The position numbers were made by a program, and so were the translations under genes. Below are positions 33,508 through 41,372 of a stretch of 64,000 bases of DNA, piece after piece; position 1 is the stretch's first letter; the number at the start of each line of letters is the position of its first letter. The DNA lies in contig NZ_CAKKLJ010000001.1 in NCBI RefSeq assembly GCF_918698005.1, forward strand, positions 434,001-498,000, in the 5' to 3' direction. The notes below the pieces were generated by a model that was given only the letters and a program-made list of their open reading frames with translations, made no database searches and was not told where the DNA came from. The DNA comes from Microbacterium sp. Bi121. Its GTDB lineage: Bacteria; Actinomycetota; Actinomycetes; Actinomycetales; Microbacteriaceae.

Positions 33508-34778
33508 AGACCCAGCACCCCCGGCAGCCACATCACGGCGTCGGGGAACGCGATGATGAGCACGCAGATGACCAGCAGCGGCACGATGAACGGCAGGCTG
33601 CCGCGGAACACCTCGCCGATGCGGGTCTTCGAGACCGCTGCCGTGACGAACAGCACGGTGCCGACCGGCGGGGTGAGCAGCCCGATCATGAGCGAGAGGA
33701 TCATGAGCACGCCGAGCACGATCGGATCGACGCCGATCTGATTGCCGATCGGGAGGATGATCGGCACGGTGAGCACGAGGATCGCGGTGGCGTCGATGAC
33801 GGTGCCCAGGATCAGCATGAGCACGGCGACGAGGATCAGGAAGACGACCGGGCTGTCGGTGATCGCGAACACCAGCTCGGTGAGCATCTGCGGCAGACGC
33901 TCCCGGGCGAGGATGTAGCCGAGCAGCGACGCCGAGGCGACGATGATCATGATCGATGCGGTCGTGGTGACGGTCTCGGTGAGCGCCCTGATGAAGCCCT
34001 TCAGCGTGAGAGAGCGCTGCAGGATGCCGACGAGGCCGATGTAGACGACTCCGACGGCCGCTGCCTCCGTTGGGGTGAAGAACCCGCCGAGGATGCCGCC
34101 GAGGATGATGAACGGCGCGACCAGCGGCAGGATGACGCCCTTGGTCGAGTCGAGGAACTCGGCGCGGTTGAACACGCCCTTCTTCACGTGGTCCATCCGG
34201 CGCACCAGCATCCACACCACGATGCACAAGCCGATGGCCATGAGCAGGGCCGGGATGACGGATGCCGCGAAGAGCGCACCGGTGGAGACCGCCGCGAGCC
34301 CGGCGTAGATGACGGCGGGGATGCTGGGCGGCATGACCGGCGCGATCAGCGCCGAGGTCGCTGAGACTCCGGTGGCGAATCGGCGACCGTAGCCTGCGCG
34401 GATCATCGCGGGGATCTGCACCTTGCCGAGTGCTGCGGCGTCGGCGACGGCCGAGCCGCTCATCCACGCGAAGCCGACGCTGGTGCCGACGGCGACGTAG
34501 CCGAGGTTGCCGCGGACGTTGGCGAGCAGCGCCTGAGCGAAGCGGAACAGCCGGTCGGCGATGCCGGCGTGGTTGGCCAGCGCGCCGAGGAAGATGAACA
34601 GCGGCACGGCGAGCAGCGGGAAGCTGCTGGCGGCGTTCGTGACTGTGCGCAGGGCCATGCCGAGCGACTGCCCTTCGATCGCCATGTAGACGAGGGAGGG
34701 GCCGAGGAATGCGAACGGGACGGGGACGCGGATCGCCAGGAGGATGGCGATCGCGAGGGCGAGGAGGAGGAGAGTCAC
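33504..34778 (-). CDS. TRAP transporter large permease (DctM family)
   Basis: 424-residue membrane protein with about 12 helices that forms the Na+-coupled translocation channel. FLGALANHAGIADRLF, ATSALIAPVMPPSIPAVIYAG and GLLTPPVGTVLFVTAAV are typical DctM stretches. The GTG start at 34778 overlaps the dctQ stop (GTGA) and its own stop overlaps the aroE start, so it is tightly coupled on both sides. Confidence 0.95.
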   Translation of the reverse strand: MTLLLLALAIAILLAIRVPVPFAFLGPSLVYMAIEGQSLGMALRTVTNAASSFPLLAVPLFIFLGALANHAGIADRLFRFAQALLANVRGNLGYVAVGTSVGFAWMSGSAVADAAALGKVQIPAMIRAGYGRRFATGVSATSALIAPVMPPSIPAVIYAGLAAVSTGALFAASVIPALLMAIGLCIVVWMLVRRMDHVKKGVFNRAEFLDSTKGVILPLVAPFIILGGILGGFFTPTEAAAVGVVYIGLVGILQRSLTLKGFIRALTETVTTTASIMIIVASASLLGYILARERLPQMLTELVFAITDSPVVFLILVAVLMLILGTVIDATAILVLTVPIILPIGNQIGVDPIVLGVLMILSLMIGLLTPPVGTVLFVTAAVSKTRIGEVFRGSLPFIVPLLVICVLIIAFPDAVMWLPGVLGL

Positions 34779-35323
34779 AGTCCTGCCACCTCCGGCTGGT
34801 CCTCATCGACTTCGGCGATGATCGGGCCGTGGATGGCGATGTCGGCGGCGGCGATCAGCGCACGGATGGTGGTGCTCACCACACCGATGAGCACGGGGAT
34901 GTACACCCACGACATCGGCACCCGCAGCACCGGCGACTTCACGATGCCCTGCGTCTGGACGAGCGCCCACGCCTCGAGAGTCATGCCGAAGGCGGCAGCG
35001 GCCACGATGACGAGCGAGATCACCTGGATGAACCGGACGGCCATGGGGTTGCGGAGGGAGTCGACGAGCTCGAGGGCGATGTGGCCGTGGGTCGTGACGA
35101 GCACACCCATGGCTGCGAAGGTCGCCCACAGCAGCGCGAACCGAGCGAGCTCGCCGGTCCAGGCGAGGCTCTCGAACGGCAGGTAGCGCTGGAGCGCCTG
35201 ATAGAAGACCAGGACGAGGATCATCAGGACGGAGACACCGCCGATGACCAGCTCGATGCCGGTGATGTAGCGCGCTGTCCGGCGCAGGATGCCGGTGCGC
35301 TGAGGTTGCTGATCTGAAGTCAC
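34775..35323 (-). CDS. TRAP transporter small permease (DctQ family)
   Basis: 182-residue four-helix membrane subunit that stabilises DctM and contacts the binding protein. ITGIELVIGGVSVLMILVLVFYQ forms the first helix, and ARFALLWATFAAMGV is the conserved second-helix stretch. GTG 35323 has an AAGG ribosome site 8 bases upstream. It is the first gene of the operon and shares a 111-base divergent promoter region with quiC. Confidence 0.92.
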   Translation of the reverse strand: MTSDQQPQRTGILRRTARYITGIELVIGGVSVLMILVLVFYQALQRYLPFESLAWTGELARFALLWATFAAMGVLVTTHGHIALELVDSLRNPMAVRFIQVISLVIVAAAAFGMTLEAWALVQTQGIVKSPVLRVPMSWVYIPVLIGVVSTTIRALIAAADIAIHGPIIAEVDEDQPEVAGL

Positions 35324-35362
35324 AAGACGCCTTCGTCCTCGGTGGTTCGGGTACTGAAGTTG

Positions 35363-35382
35363 AATGTACTGGTTAGTACATT
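35363..35382. promoter_or_regulatory. Palindromic operator 1 between quiC and the TRAP operon
   Basis: AATGTACTGGTTAGTACATT: exact 8-bp arms around a 4-base spacer, as typical TetR sites. It overlaps a candidate minus-strand promoter for dctQ (-35 TTGCTC, 18-base spacer, -10 TACATT). Confidence 0.8.
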
Positions 35383-35384
35383 GA

Positions 35385-35427
35385 TTGAGCAAGAGCTCTG
35401 GGAAATTAATGTACAAACTGGTACGTT
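35385..35427 (+). promoter_or_regulatory. quiC promoter with operator 2
   Basis: A -35-like TTGAGC (35385-35390), 16-base spacer and -10-like TAATGT (35407-35412) precede quiC. The -10 overlaps a second, less perfect copy of the operator (35408-35427, AATGTAC and GTACGTT arms in the same 20-base frame), 45 bases from operator 1 centre to centre. Confidence 0.6.
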
Positions 35428-35434
35428 CACTGCC

Positions 35435-37204
35435 ATGCGAACCTCCATTGCCTCCGTCTGCATCTCCGGCGGGCTCGTCGAAAAGCTCCACGCCTGCGCT
35501 GAGGCAGGCTTCGACGGTGTCGAGATCATGGACGCCGATCTCATCGCCGCCCCAGAGTCCCCCGAGGAGATCCGCGCCCTGTGCGATCGACTCGGTCTGA
35601 AGATCGAGATGTTCCAGCCGTTCCGAGACGCCGAGGGCGTGTCAGACGATCTGTTCGCCGACAACCTGCGCCGGGCCGAGGCGAAGTTCCAGGTGATGAA
35701 GCGTCTCGGGACCGACCTCATGCTCGTGTGCAGCAACGTCGGCACTGCGACGGTCGATGATGACGCGATCATCGCCAGGCAGCTCGGCGAGCTCGCCGAC
35801 AGGGCTGCGGTGCACGGCATCCGACTCGCCTACGAGGCGCTCGCCTGGGGCCGATTCGTCGACGACTACCGGCGGACGTGGGAGATCGTGAAGCGAGCCG
35901 ACCGACCGAATCTCGGTCTGTGCCTGGACAGCTTCCACATCCTCTCGCTCGGCCACGACCCGGCGGCGATCGAGGAGATCGACGCGGAGAAGATCTTCTT
36001 CCTGCAGCTCGCCGATGCTCCGGCGCTCGACATGGACGTGCTGTCATGGAGCCGGCACCACCGGTTGTTCCCCGGCGAGGGGTCGTTCGATCTGGTGGGC
36101 TTCATGACGCATGTCATGCGGGCGGGATACACCGGGCCCTGGTCGCTCGAGGTCTTCAACGACACGTACCGACAGACCGACACGATGCGCACTGCGGCAC
36201 ACGCCCACCGCTCGCTGGTGTGGCTGGCGGATCGGACCGCCGCCGCGAACGGCTGGTCTGAGGACCTTCTCGGCTCTGCACCCTCGACATCCGGCTTGGA
36301 CTTCGTCGAGGTGGCTGGGGCCGATCTCGCCGAGGTCGACGAGCTGCTCGGTCAGCTCGGTTTCGCCTTCGAGGGACGTCATCGGTCGAAGCCGGTGCGC
36401 CTGTGGAGCGCCGGCGCTGCCCGGATCATCCTGAACGAGCAGGTACGCAGCGGCGAGGCCGTGCTCGCGGGAATCGGGTTGAGGACGGCGGATGCCGAAG
36501 CCGCGGTCTCGCGCGCGCTCGCACTCGGGTCGCCGTCGGTGTTCCGGCGGACGTACGAGGGGGAGCAGGAGCTGCAGGGGGTCGCGGCGCCCGACGGCAC
36601 GCAGGTGTTCTGGAGCTCGCTGCCCGTCGAGCAGTCGTGGCTGCAGGAGTTCGAGGGCGGCACCCGTGGCGGTGGTGAGCTGGTCGGCGAGGTCGACCAC
36701 ATCAACCTCGCCTACGCATGGCAGGACTTCGACGAGGCGGTGCTGTTCATGTCGAGCGCGTTGTCGCTGCAGGCCGATCCGCCGGCCGATGTCCCCGGGC
36801 TGCAGGGGCTGATCCGCAGTCAGGTGATGCGGACTCCGGACGGCATCATCCGCGTGCCGATCAACCTCGCCCCTCCCACGGCGAAGCCTCCAGCACGGCA
36901 CGTCGCGGTGCGGACCGCGGATGTGTTCGAGGTGGCGCGCCGGGCGCGGGAGCGCGGCATCGATCACCTGCGGATCCCGGCGAACTACTACGACGACCTG
37001 GCGGCGCGGTTCGATCTGCCGGCCAAGATGCTGTCGTCACTGCGCGAGCTGGATCTGCTGTACGACCGGGATGCGCAGGGCGAGTTCATCCACTTCTACA
37101 CGCGGACGATCGGCGACGTCTTCTTCGAGGTCGTCGAGCGCCGCGGCGGCTACGACGGGTACGGAGGCTCGAACGCGCCGATCCGGCTGGCCGCCCAGCG
37201 GTAA
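35435..37204 (+). CDS. quiC: 3-dehydroshikimate dehydratase fused to an HPPD-like domain (QuiC type)
   Basis: 589-residue two-domain protein. Residues 1 to about 285 form a sugar-isomerase-like TIM barrel, with metal ligands likely Glu in RLAYEALAWG, Asp in LGLCLDSFHIL, and Glu in WSLEVFND. Residues about 295-589 form a VOC/4-hydroxyphenylpyruvate dioxygenase-like half with metal-ligand candidates in EVDHINLAY, PARHVAVRTADV and DVFFEVVERRGGYDGYG. This fusion matches QuiC1-type dehydratases converting 3-dehydroshikimate to protocatechuate. The HPPD-like half's reaction is uncertain. ATG 35435 is used; the reading frame upstream runs through the operators. Confidence 0.9.
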   Translation: MRTSIASVCISGGLVEKLHACAEAGFDGVEIMDADLIAAPESPEEIRALCDRLGLKIEMFQPFRDAEGVSDDLFADNLRRAEAKFQVMKRLGTDLMLVCSNVGTATVDDDAIIARQLGELADRAAVHGIRLAYEALAWGRFVDDYRRTWEIVKRADRPNLGLCLDSFHILSLGHDPAAIEEIDAEKIFFLQLADAPALDMDVLSWSRHHRLFPGEGSFDLVGFMTHVMRAGYTGPWSLEVFNDTYRQTDTMRTAAHAHRSLVWLADRTAAANGWSEDLLGSAPSTSGLDFVEVAGADLAEVDELLGQLGFAFEGRHRSKPVRLWSAGAARIILNEQVRSGEAVLAGIGLRTADAEAAVSRALALGSPSVFRRTYEGEQELQGVAAPDGTQVFWSSLPVEQSWLQEFEGGTRGGGELVGEVDHINLAYAWQDFDEAVLFMSSALSLQADPPADVPGLQGLIRSQVMRTPDGIIRVPINLAPPTAKPPARHVAVRTADVFEVARRARERGIDHLRIPANYYDDLAARFDLPAKMLSSLRELDLLYDRDAQGEFIHFYTRTIGDVFFEVVERRGGYDGYGGSNAPIRLAAQR

Positions 37205-37233
37205 GTGCCAGGTTTCTGCCTGCCGCCCTGCAT

Positions 37234-37306
37234 AACTCCGGAGCTTCTCGCAGAATCTGCGTGTTTCCGGTGCCGAACTCGCCCAGAACGCAGTTTCTCC
37301 GGAGTT
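37234..37306. repeat. Long inverted repeat after quiC
   Basis: AACTCCGGAG (37234-37243) and CTCCGGAGTT (37297-37306) are exact complements flanked by further partial complementarity (CTGCAT / GTGCGG). A small palindrome CGCAGA-A-TCTGCG (37249-37261) lies inside. It occupies the convergent gap between quiC and the AHSA1 gene. Confidence 0.65.
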
Positions 37307-37360
37307 GTGCGGCGCCGACGCGGCCGCTCACCTGGGCACAGCCCTCACCACCGCAGCAGT

Positions 37361-37391
37361 CCGGCCCCGGATCCACCGGATCCGGGGCCGG
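37361..37391. terminator. Strong bidirectional hairpin terminator
   Basis: CCGGCCCCGGATCC-ACC-GGATCCGGGGCCGG, a perfect 14-bp stem with a 3-base loop, between the convergent quiC and AHSA1 genes. A further small hairpin AACTCC-TGT-GGAGTT (37398-37412) touches the stop codon of the AHSA1 gene. Confidence 0.75.
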
Positions 37392-37410
37392 AGCAGCAAC
37401 TCCTGTGGAG

Positions 37411-38397
37411 TTACGAACGGGCGGCGCTCAGCACCTCGCGCTCGAGGCGCTGGAACGACGACTCCATGCCGTCGGCCATGCCGGTGGCGAGGATCATGTC
37501 GCGCGTGTCCTTGTCGGGGTACTCGATGAGCACCGTGACCAGGGTGGCGCCGTCCTCCTCGTAGAGGTTGAGGTCGTTGAGCGTCTCGGTCGGCAGTCCC
37601 TGCATCCGCTCGGTGGTGACCGCGCGCCGCGGCGGGTCGCTGAGCAGCACCTCGCCCTCGAATCCGAACAGCTCACCTTCGGTGTCGCCGACCGGTGCCC
37701 ACGAGTTGCGGTAGCTCTCGCCGACCGTGGTGGTCGCGACGCACTCCGTCATCTCCCAGCCGTCGGGTCCGAGCATCCACTGCCGGATCAGTTCCGGGTC
37801 GTGGTGCGCGCGCCAGACGAGCTCGCGCGGGCCGTTCACCAGCCGCGTGATGCGCACGTGCGTGTCGTCGAGCAGCTCGACGCGGGTGCCCTTGCCCTCG
37901 GCGTATTCGCGGAGGTCCTGCAGGACGGCATCCAGCTGCGCCATCGCCATGCGCGAACCCTCGACGGCGCCCATCGCGACGACCTGCTCGAGCGCCTCGG
38001 CGCTGTCGAAGTAGCTCGTGTTAACCATGCGCGACCCGGCCTCGGTCTCTTCGAAGTTGAAGCTCATCCGCATCGCGGGGAATCCGTCGAGCGGGTTGCC
38101 CTCGTCGTCGACGAACGAGTCGATGACCTCGAAGCCACGCGGCTCGTCGATCGAGATGAACTCCCACGAGCCCGACGACTTCTCGCCGCGAGGGCTCGTC
38201 ATGAAGTACTGCGCGCGCCCTCCCACCCTGAGATCGAACTCGCGGAATGTGGACGGCCACCCTGGAGGGCCCCAGAAGCGCTCGAGCTGGCTCGCGGTCG
38301 TGAACGCGTTCCACACGCGCTCGACCGGAGCAGCGAACTCGGCGGTCAGCGTCATCGTCAGGCTCTGCGGATCGGTGGTGATATCGGTGACAGGCAT
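37411..38397 (-). CDS. Tandem AHSA1/SRPBCC-domain protein
   Basis: 328-residue protein with two START-like AHSA1 domains. The first begins MTLTAEFAAPVERVWNAFTT with the WGPPGWP and VGGRAQYFM motifs; the second, about residue 165 on, has ITRLVNGPRELVWRAHHDPELI and ends with a GMADGMESSFQRLE helix. Such proteins bind small hydrophobic ligands and are often co-expressed with ArsR regulators, as here: its ATG 38397 follows the ArsR stop by one base, with a GGAG ribosome site inside the ArsR gene. Confidence 0.92.
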   Translation of the reverse strand: MPVTDITTDPQSLTMTLTAEFAAPVERVWNAFTTASQLERFWGPPGWPSTFREFDLRVGGRAQYFMTSPRGEKSSGSWEFISIDEPRGFEVIDSFVDDEGNPLDGFPAMRMSFNFEETEAGSRMVNTSYFDSAEALEQVVAMGAVEGSRMAMAQLDAVLQDLREYAEGKGTRVELLDDTHVRITRLVNGPRELVWRAHHDPELIRQWMLGPDGWEMTECVATTTVGESYRNSWAPVGDTEGELFGFEGEVLLSDPPRRAVTTERMQGLPTETLNDLNLYEEDGATLVTVLIEYPDKDTRDMILATGMADGMESSFQRLEREVLSAARS

Positions 38398-38398
38398 T

Positions 38399-38764
38399 TC
38401 AGACTCCTTCGTTGGATTCGGCGTTCGATGCATCCGAGGCGAGCAGGTCATCCAGGCGGGAGATGCGAGCCCGCCACAGCTCTTCGTAACGGGCCAGCAG
38501 CGCCCGAGCGCGCGCGATCATCTCAGGATTCGCACGGACGAGCCGCTCGCGTCCCTCAGCGCGTTTGATGATGAGGCCGGCGGCCTCGAGGACGGCGACG
38601 TGCTTCTGCACGGCCGCGAAGGACATCTCGTAGTCGCCCGCGAGGGTTGATACGGATTGTTCCTCGGTGATCGTGCGGCGCAGGATGTCACGCCGGGTCG
38701 CCGTCGCCAGTGCGTGGAACACACGGTCGATCTCCGTCTCGCTCAGTTCAGATTGTGCAACCAT
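38399..38764 (-). CDS. ArsR-family HTH regulator
   Basis: 121-residue winged-helix repressor: residues about 10-95 contain VFHALATATRRDILRRTI, then EEQSVSTLAGDYEMSFAAVQKHVAVLEAAGLI (the recognition region) and RLVRANPEMI wing strand. No Cys metal site is visible, so it is of the SdpR-like non-metal type that pairs with AHSA1 proteins. It starts at a palindrome centred on its own start codon, which suggests autorepression. Confidence 0.93.
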   Translation of the reverse strand: MVAQSELSETEIDRVFHALATATRRDILRRTITEEQSVSTLAGDYEMSFAAVQKHVAVLEAAGLIIKRAEGRERLVRANPEMIARARALLARYEELWRARISRLDDLLASDASNAESNEGV

Positions 38765-38801
38765 TTGGTTGTACGTTATGCCGAGGCGGATGCCGTGTCA
38801 A
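38758..38801 (-). promoter_or_regulatory. Leaderless promoter and operator over the ArsR start codon
   Basis: Minus strand -35 TTGACA (38801-38796), 17-base spacer, -10 TAACGT (38778-38773), then 8 bases to ATG 38764. The palindrome CAACCA-TT-TGGTTG (38758-38771, plus-strand reading) is centred on the start codon, so bound repressor would cover the transcription start. Confidence 0.7.
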
Positions 38802-38820
38802 GAGGTTCTCGGTATCGACC

Positions 38821-40500
38821 TCAGCGCCGCCCGGCGCCGGCGAACAGCGCGTGCGCGAGCGGCACGACGGACGCCGCCAGCAGCACGATCCCGAGCGGCG
38901 GCGTCGGAACGATGAGCAGCGCCCCGCCGACCGCAAGTCCGGCGAACACCACAGCAGAGACGACGCGTCGACCGATGCGGATCAGCGAATCCAGACGACG
39001 TTCGAGCCGCGAGGTGTCGAAGGTGATCGTGCCTTCTTCGATCTCAGTGATGACGGCGTCGATGCGTCCTGGCAACCGGGCCGTCGTCACCGCGGCCCTC
39101 CATGCCTCATCGGCGAAGGCACGAACGGTGCTGCCGGTCTCATCGCGCAGCAGCTGCGCCGCGAACGGCTCGACGGCATCCCACACGTTGAACGTCGGAT
39201 TCAGCCCGCTGCACATGCCCGAGGTCAGCGCGACGGCGCGGAACAGCAGCAGCATCCCCTCGGGAAGCTGGAACGGCAGCGCCCGGATCGTGTCGCCGAA
39301 CTCGCTGGCGAAATCACGGAACTCGCGAGGGTCGACAGTGGCGAGCTCCGCGAATCCCATGCCCCCGAACCGGGCGAACAGGGCGGTGATCGCCTTCTCG
39401 AACTCCTTGGTGTCGGCGGAGGGCAGCAGGACGCCGACCTCCTGCGCAGCATCCACGAGCTTGCGGCCGTCGCGAGAGGCGACGGCGATCACGAGGGCGC
39501 GCAATCCGCTGCGCAGCCCCTCAGGAACCTGACCCATCATGCCGAAGTCGATGAACGTCAGCCGCCACGCGTCGGGAGTGGCGCCGGGTGTCACGAAGAT
39601 GTTCCCAGGGTGCGGGTCGGCGTGGAAGAAACTATGCGTGAACACCTGCTCGAACATGGCCTTGGCGAAGGCATCCGCCACTTCGTCGGGGTCGATGCCC
39701 GCCCCGCGCAGAGCATCCGTGTCGTTGATCTTGATCGCGGTGACGTCCTCGAGCGTCAATACCCGACGGGTGGTGCGCTCCCAGACGACCTCGGGGGTGG
39801 CGACGCGCGCGTCGGCGGCGAAGTTCTCGCCGAAGCGCTCTGCGCTCTGCGCCTCGTGCAGGTAGTCGATCTCCTCCAGGCTCGTCTGCGCGAACTCCTC
39901 GACGAGCGCCGGCGCGTCGACGCGATCGGAGACGATGCGCACCCGCCGCAGCCACCCGGCCACCTTGCGGAGTGCGGCGAGGTCCACCGCGACGATCTCG
40001 TCGATGCCTGGACGCTGCACCTTCACGACGACGTTCTCGAGCCCGGTGTCGGCCGCGTCGAGTTCGGATAGTCGCGCGCGGTGCACCTGGCCGAGGGATG
40101 CCGCGGCGAGCGCCCGTTCGTCAACCCAAGCGAACGCGCGGTCGAAGGGTACGCCCAGCTCGGCCTCGGCGAGCGCTTTGATGTCGGCGAACGGCACGGC
40201 CGGAACCTCGTCCTGCAGGCCGGCGAGCTCGTCGGTGATCTCGGGAGGCAGCACGTCGAGGCGCGACGACATGAACTGCCCGACCTTGATCATGAGGCCG
40301 CCGAGGTCGACGGCGAGCACGTGGAAGCGCTGTGCGATGCGGCGCATCCGGTCGGTGCGTGTGCGCTCTGCGATGCCGGCGAGCCCGATGCGCGGCAGGA
40401 ACAGCTCGAACCACCACAGCTGGACGAGCTGCAGCGACGCGAAGCGCAGGATTCGGCGATACCGGGCGCGATGGGGCCCCGGGCGTCCCGCGTCAGCCAT
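38821..40500 (-). CDS. ABC1/UbiB (AarF) atypical kinase
   Basis: 559-residue membrane-associated protein kinase-like protein. KxGQ motif is in LMIKVGQFMSSR, the Ala-rich loop is AAASLGQVHRA, the Lys is in VVVKVQRPG, the catalytic loop is FFHADPHPGNIFV, and the DFG equivalent is FIDFGMMG. Two hydrophobic segments at the C-terminus (about 500-550) anchor it. UbiB/COQ8 relatives support isoprenoid quinone or lipid metabolism; menaquinone is the likely partner here. ATG 40500 has better spacing from GGAGGGG than ATG 40503. It follows the PadR gene on the same strand. Confidence 0.93.
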   Translation of the reverse strand: MADAGRPGPHRARYRRILRFASLQLVQLWWFELFLPRIGLAGIAERTRTDRMRRIAQRFHVLAVDLGGLMIKVGQFMSSRLDVLPPEITDELAGLQDEVPAVPFADIKALAEAELGVPFDRAFAWVDERALAAASLGQVHRARLSELDAADTGLENVVVKVQRPGIDEIVAVDLAALRKVAGWLRRVRIVSDRVDAPALVEEFAQTSLEEIDYLHEAQSAERFGENFAADARVATPEVVWERTTRRVLTLEDVTAIKINDTDALRGAGIDPDEVADAFAKAMFEQVFTHSFFHADPHPGNIFVTPGATPDAWRLTFIDFGMMGQVPEGLRSGLRALVIAVASRDGRKLVDAAQEVGVLLPSADTKEFEKAITALFARFGGMGFAELATVDPREFRDFASEFGDTIRALPFQLPEGMLLLFRAVALTSGMCSGLNPTFNVWDAVEPFAAQLLRDETGSTVRAFADEAWRAAVTTARLPGRIDAVITEIEEGTITFDTSRLERRLDSLIRIGRRVVSAVVFAGLAVGGALLIVPTPPLGIVLLAASVVPLAHALFAGAGRR

Positions 40501-40556
40501 CATGCCCCTCCCGCGATGCCGAGCTCGTGCTGGTCAGATGCTGATGCTTCAGCGGA

Positions 40557-41198
40557 TCAGTCCTGGGCAAGGATCGCGTACAGCTTACGGCGGGCGTCCT
40601 CGAGGATCTCGACGGCCTGGTCGATCTGTTCTGGGTTGCTGCGGGCGAACTGCGCGGCCGCTCCTGCGAGGTCGACACCTGCCTTCGCGAGGGCGCGCTG
40701 GCGCTCGCCGGGCATTCCTCCACCGCGACCGTCACGACGCGCCCCGTCGCCGTTGGCCGCCCACGGGGCCGGAGTGTCCGCCTCATCGGCCACGGCACGA
40801 CCGGCCTCGGTGAGCGAGTAGGTCTTGCGTCCGTTCTGCTCCTCGGCCTCGACGAGTCCCTCGTCGGCGAGCAGCTGCAGCGTCGGGTACACGGACCCCG
40901 CGCTCGGCTTCCACGTTCCGCCTGAGCGGTCTTCGATCTCGCGGATGATCTGGTAGCCGTGCATCGGCTCCTCGGCCAGGAGCGAGAGGACCGCCGCCCG
41001 CACGTCTCCGCGCGCCATGCGCGTTGAGCCGCCGGGGCGGGACTCGAACTGCTTGCGAATCTGGTCGAGCGCGTCGAAGATCATCGCCCCTGGGCCACCG
41101 GAGCCGCCAGAGCCGCCGAAACCACCGGAACCGAAGCCGCCGAACCCGCCGAAGGGCGAGCCCGACCCGAAACCGCTGTTGTGGGATGAGTCGTTCAT
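40557..41198 (-). CDS. PadR-family transcriptional regulator with Gly-rich N-terminus
   Basis: 213-residue regulator. The first ~38 residues are Gly/Phe/Ser-rich and disordered (GFGGFGSGGFGG type). The PadR winged helix spans about 60-140 with RGDVRAAVLSLLAEEPMHGYQIIREI and SAGSVYPTLQLLADEGLVE, both conserved. The C-terminal helix is for dimerisation. It sits 56 bases upstream of the UbiB kinase gene, which it may control along with itself. A palindromic region at 41274-41299 is the likely operator. Confidence 0.92.
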   Translation of the reverse strand: MNDSSHNSGFGSGSPFGGFGGFGSGGFGGSGGSGGPGAMIFDALDQIRKQFESRPGGSTRMARGDVRAAVLSLLAEEPMHGYQIIREIEDRSGGTWKPSAGSVYPTLQLLADEGLVEAEEQNGRKTYSLTEAGRAVADEADTPAPWAANGDGARRDGRGGGMPGERQRALAKAGVDLAGAAAQFARSNPEQIDQAVEILEDARRKLYAILAQD

Positions 41199-41273
41199 GA
41201 TGACCTCCTGGTTCGCGGTGCGCCGGCAGCGCGCCCGTGCATGTCAAGCTCCGTTCGTGCCGAGCGGAGTGCG

Positions 41274-41299
41274 TTAACGATATATCGCTATAGATCGTT
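41274..41299. promoter_or_regulatory. Candidate PadR operator and promoter
   Basis: An AT-rich stretch in otherwise high-GC DNA. AACGAT (41276-41281) and ATCGTT (41294-41299) are inverted; CGATATATCG (41278-41287) is a perfect palindrome inside. On the minus strand TATAGC and GATATA are -10 candidates for padR. The TTAACGATA core recurs at 53749. Confidence 0.55.
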
Positions 41300-41372
41300 C
41301 GGAAAGCCTTCCCAGCGAATGCACGGGATCGACCATGCGGCGCCGGTTGGCGCACGGCGTCGCGCCCCGCGC

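Noticed and set aside
32521..34806. AroE frame extended to 761 codons
   Set aside because: The extension overlaps dctM out of frame; the AroE domain starts at the GTG coupled to the dctM stop.
36718..38568. 616-codon plus-strand frame across the quiC 3' end and the AHSA1 gene
   Set aside because: Shadow of quiC and of the AHSA1 gene; passes through the strong terminator hairpin.
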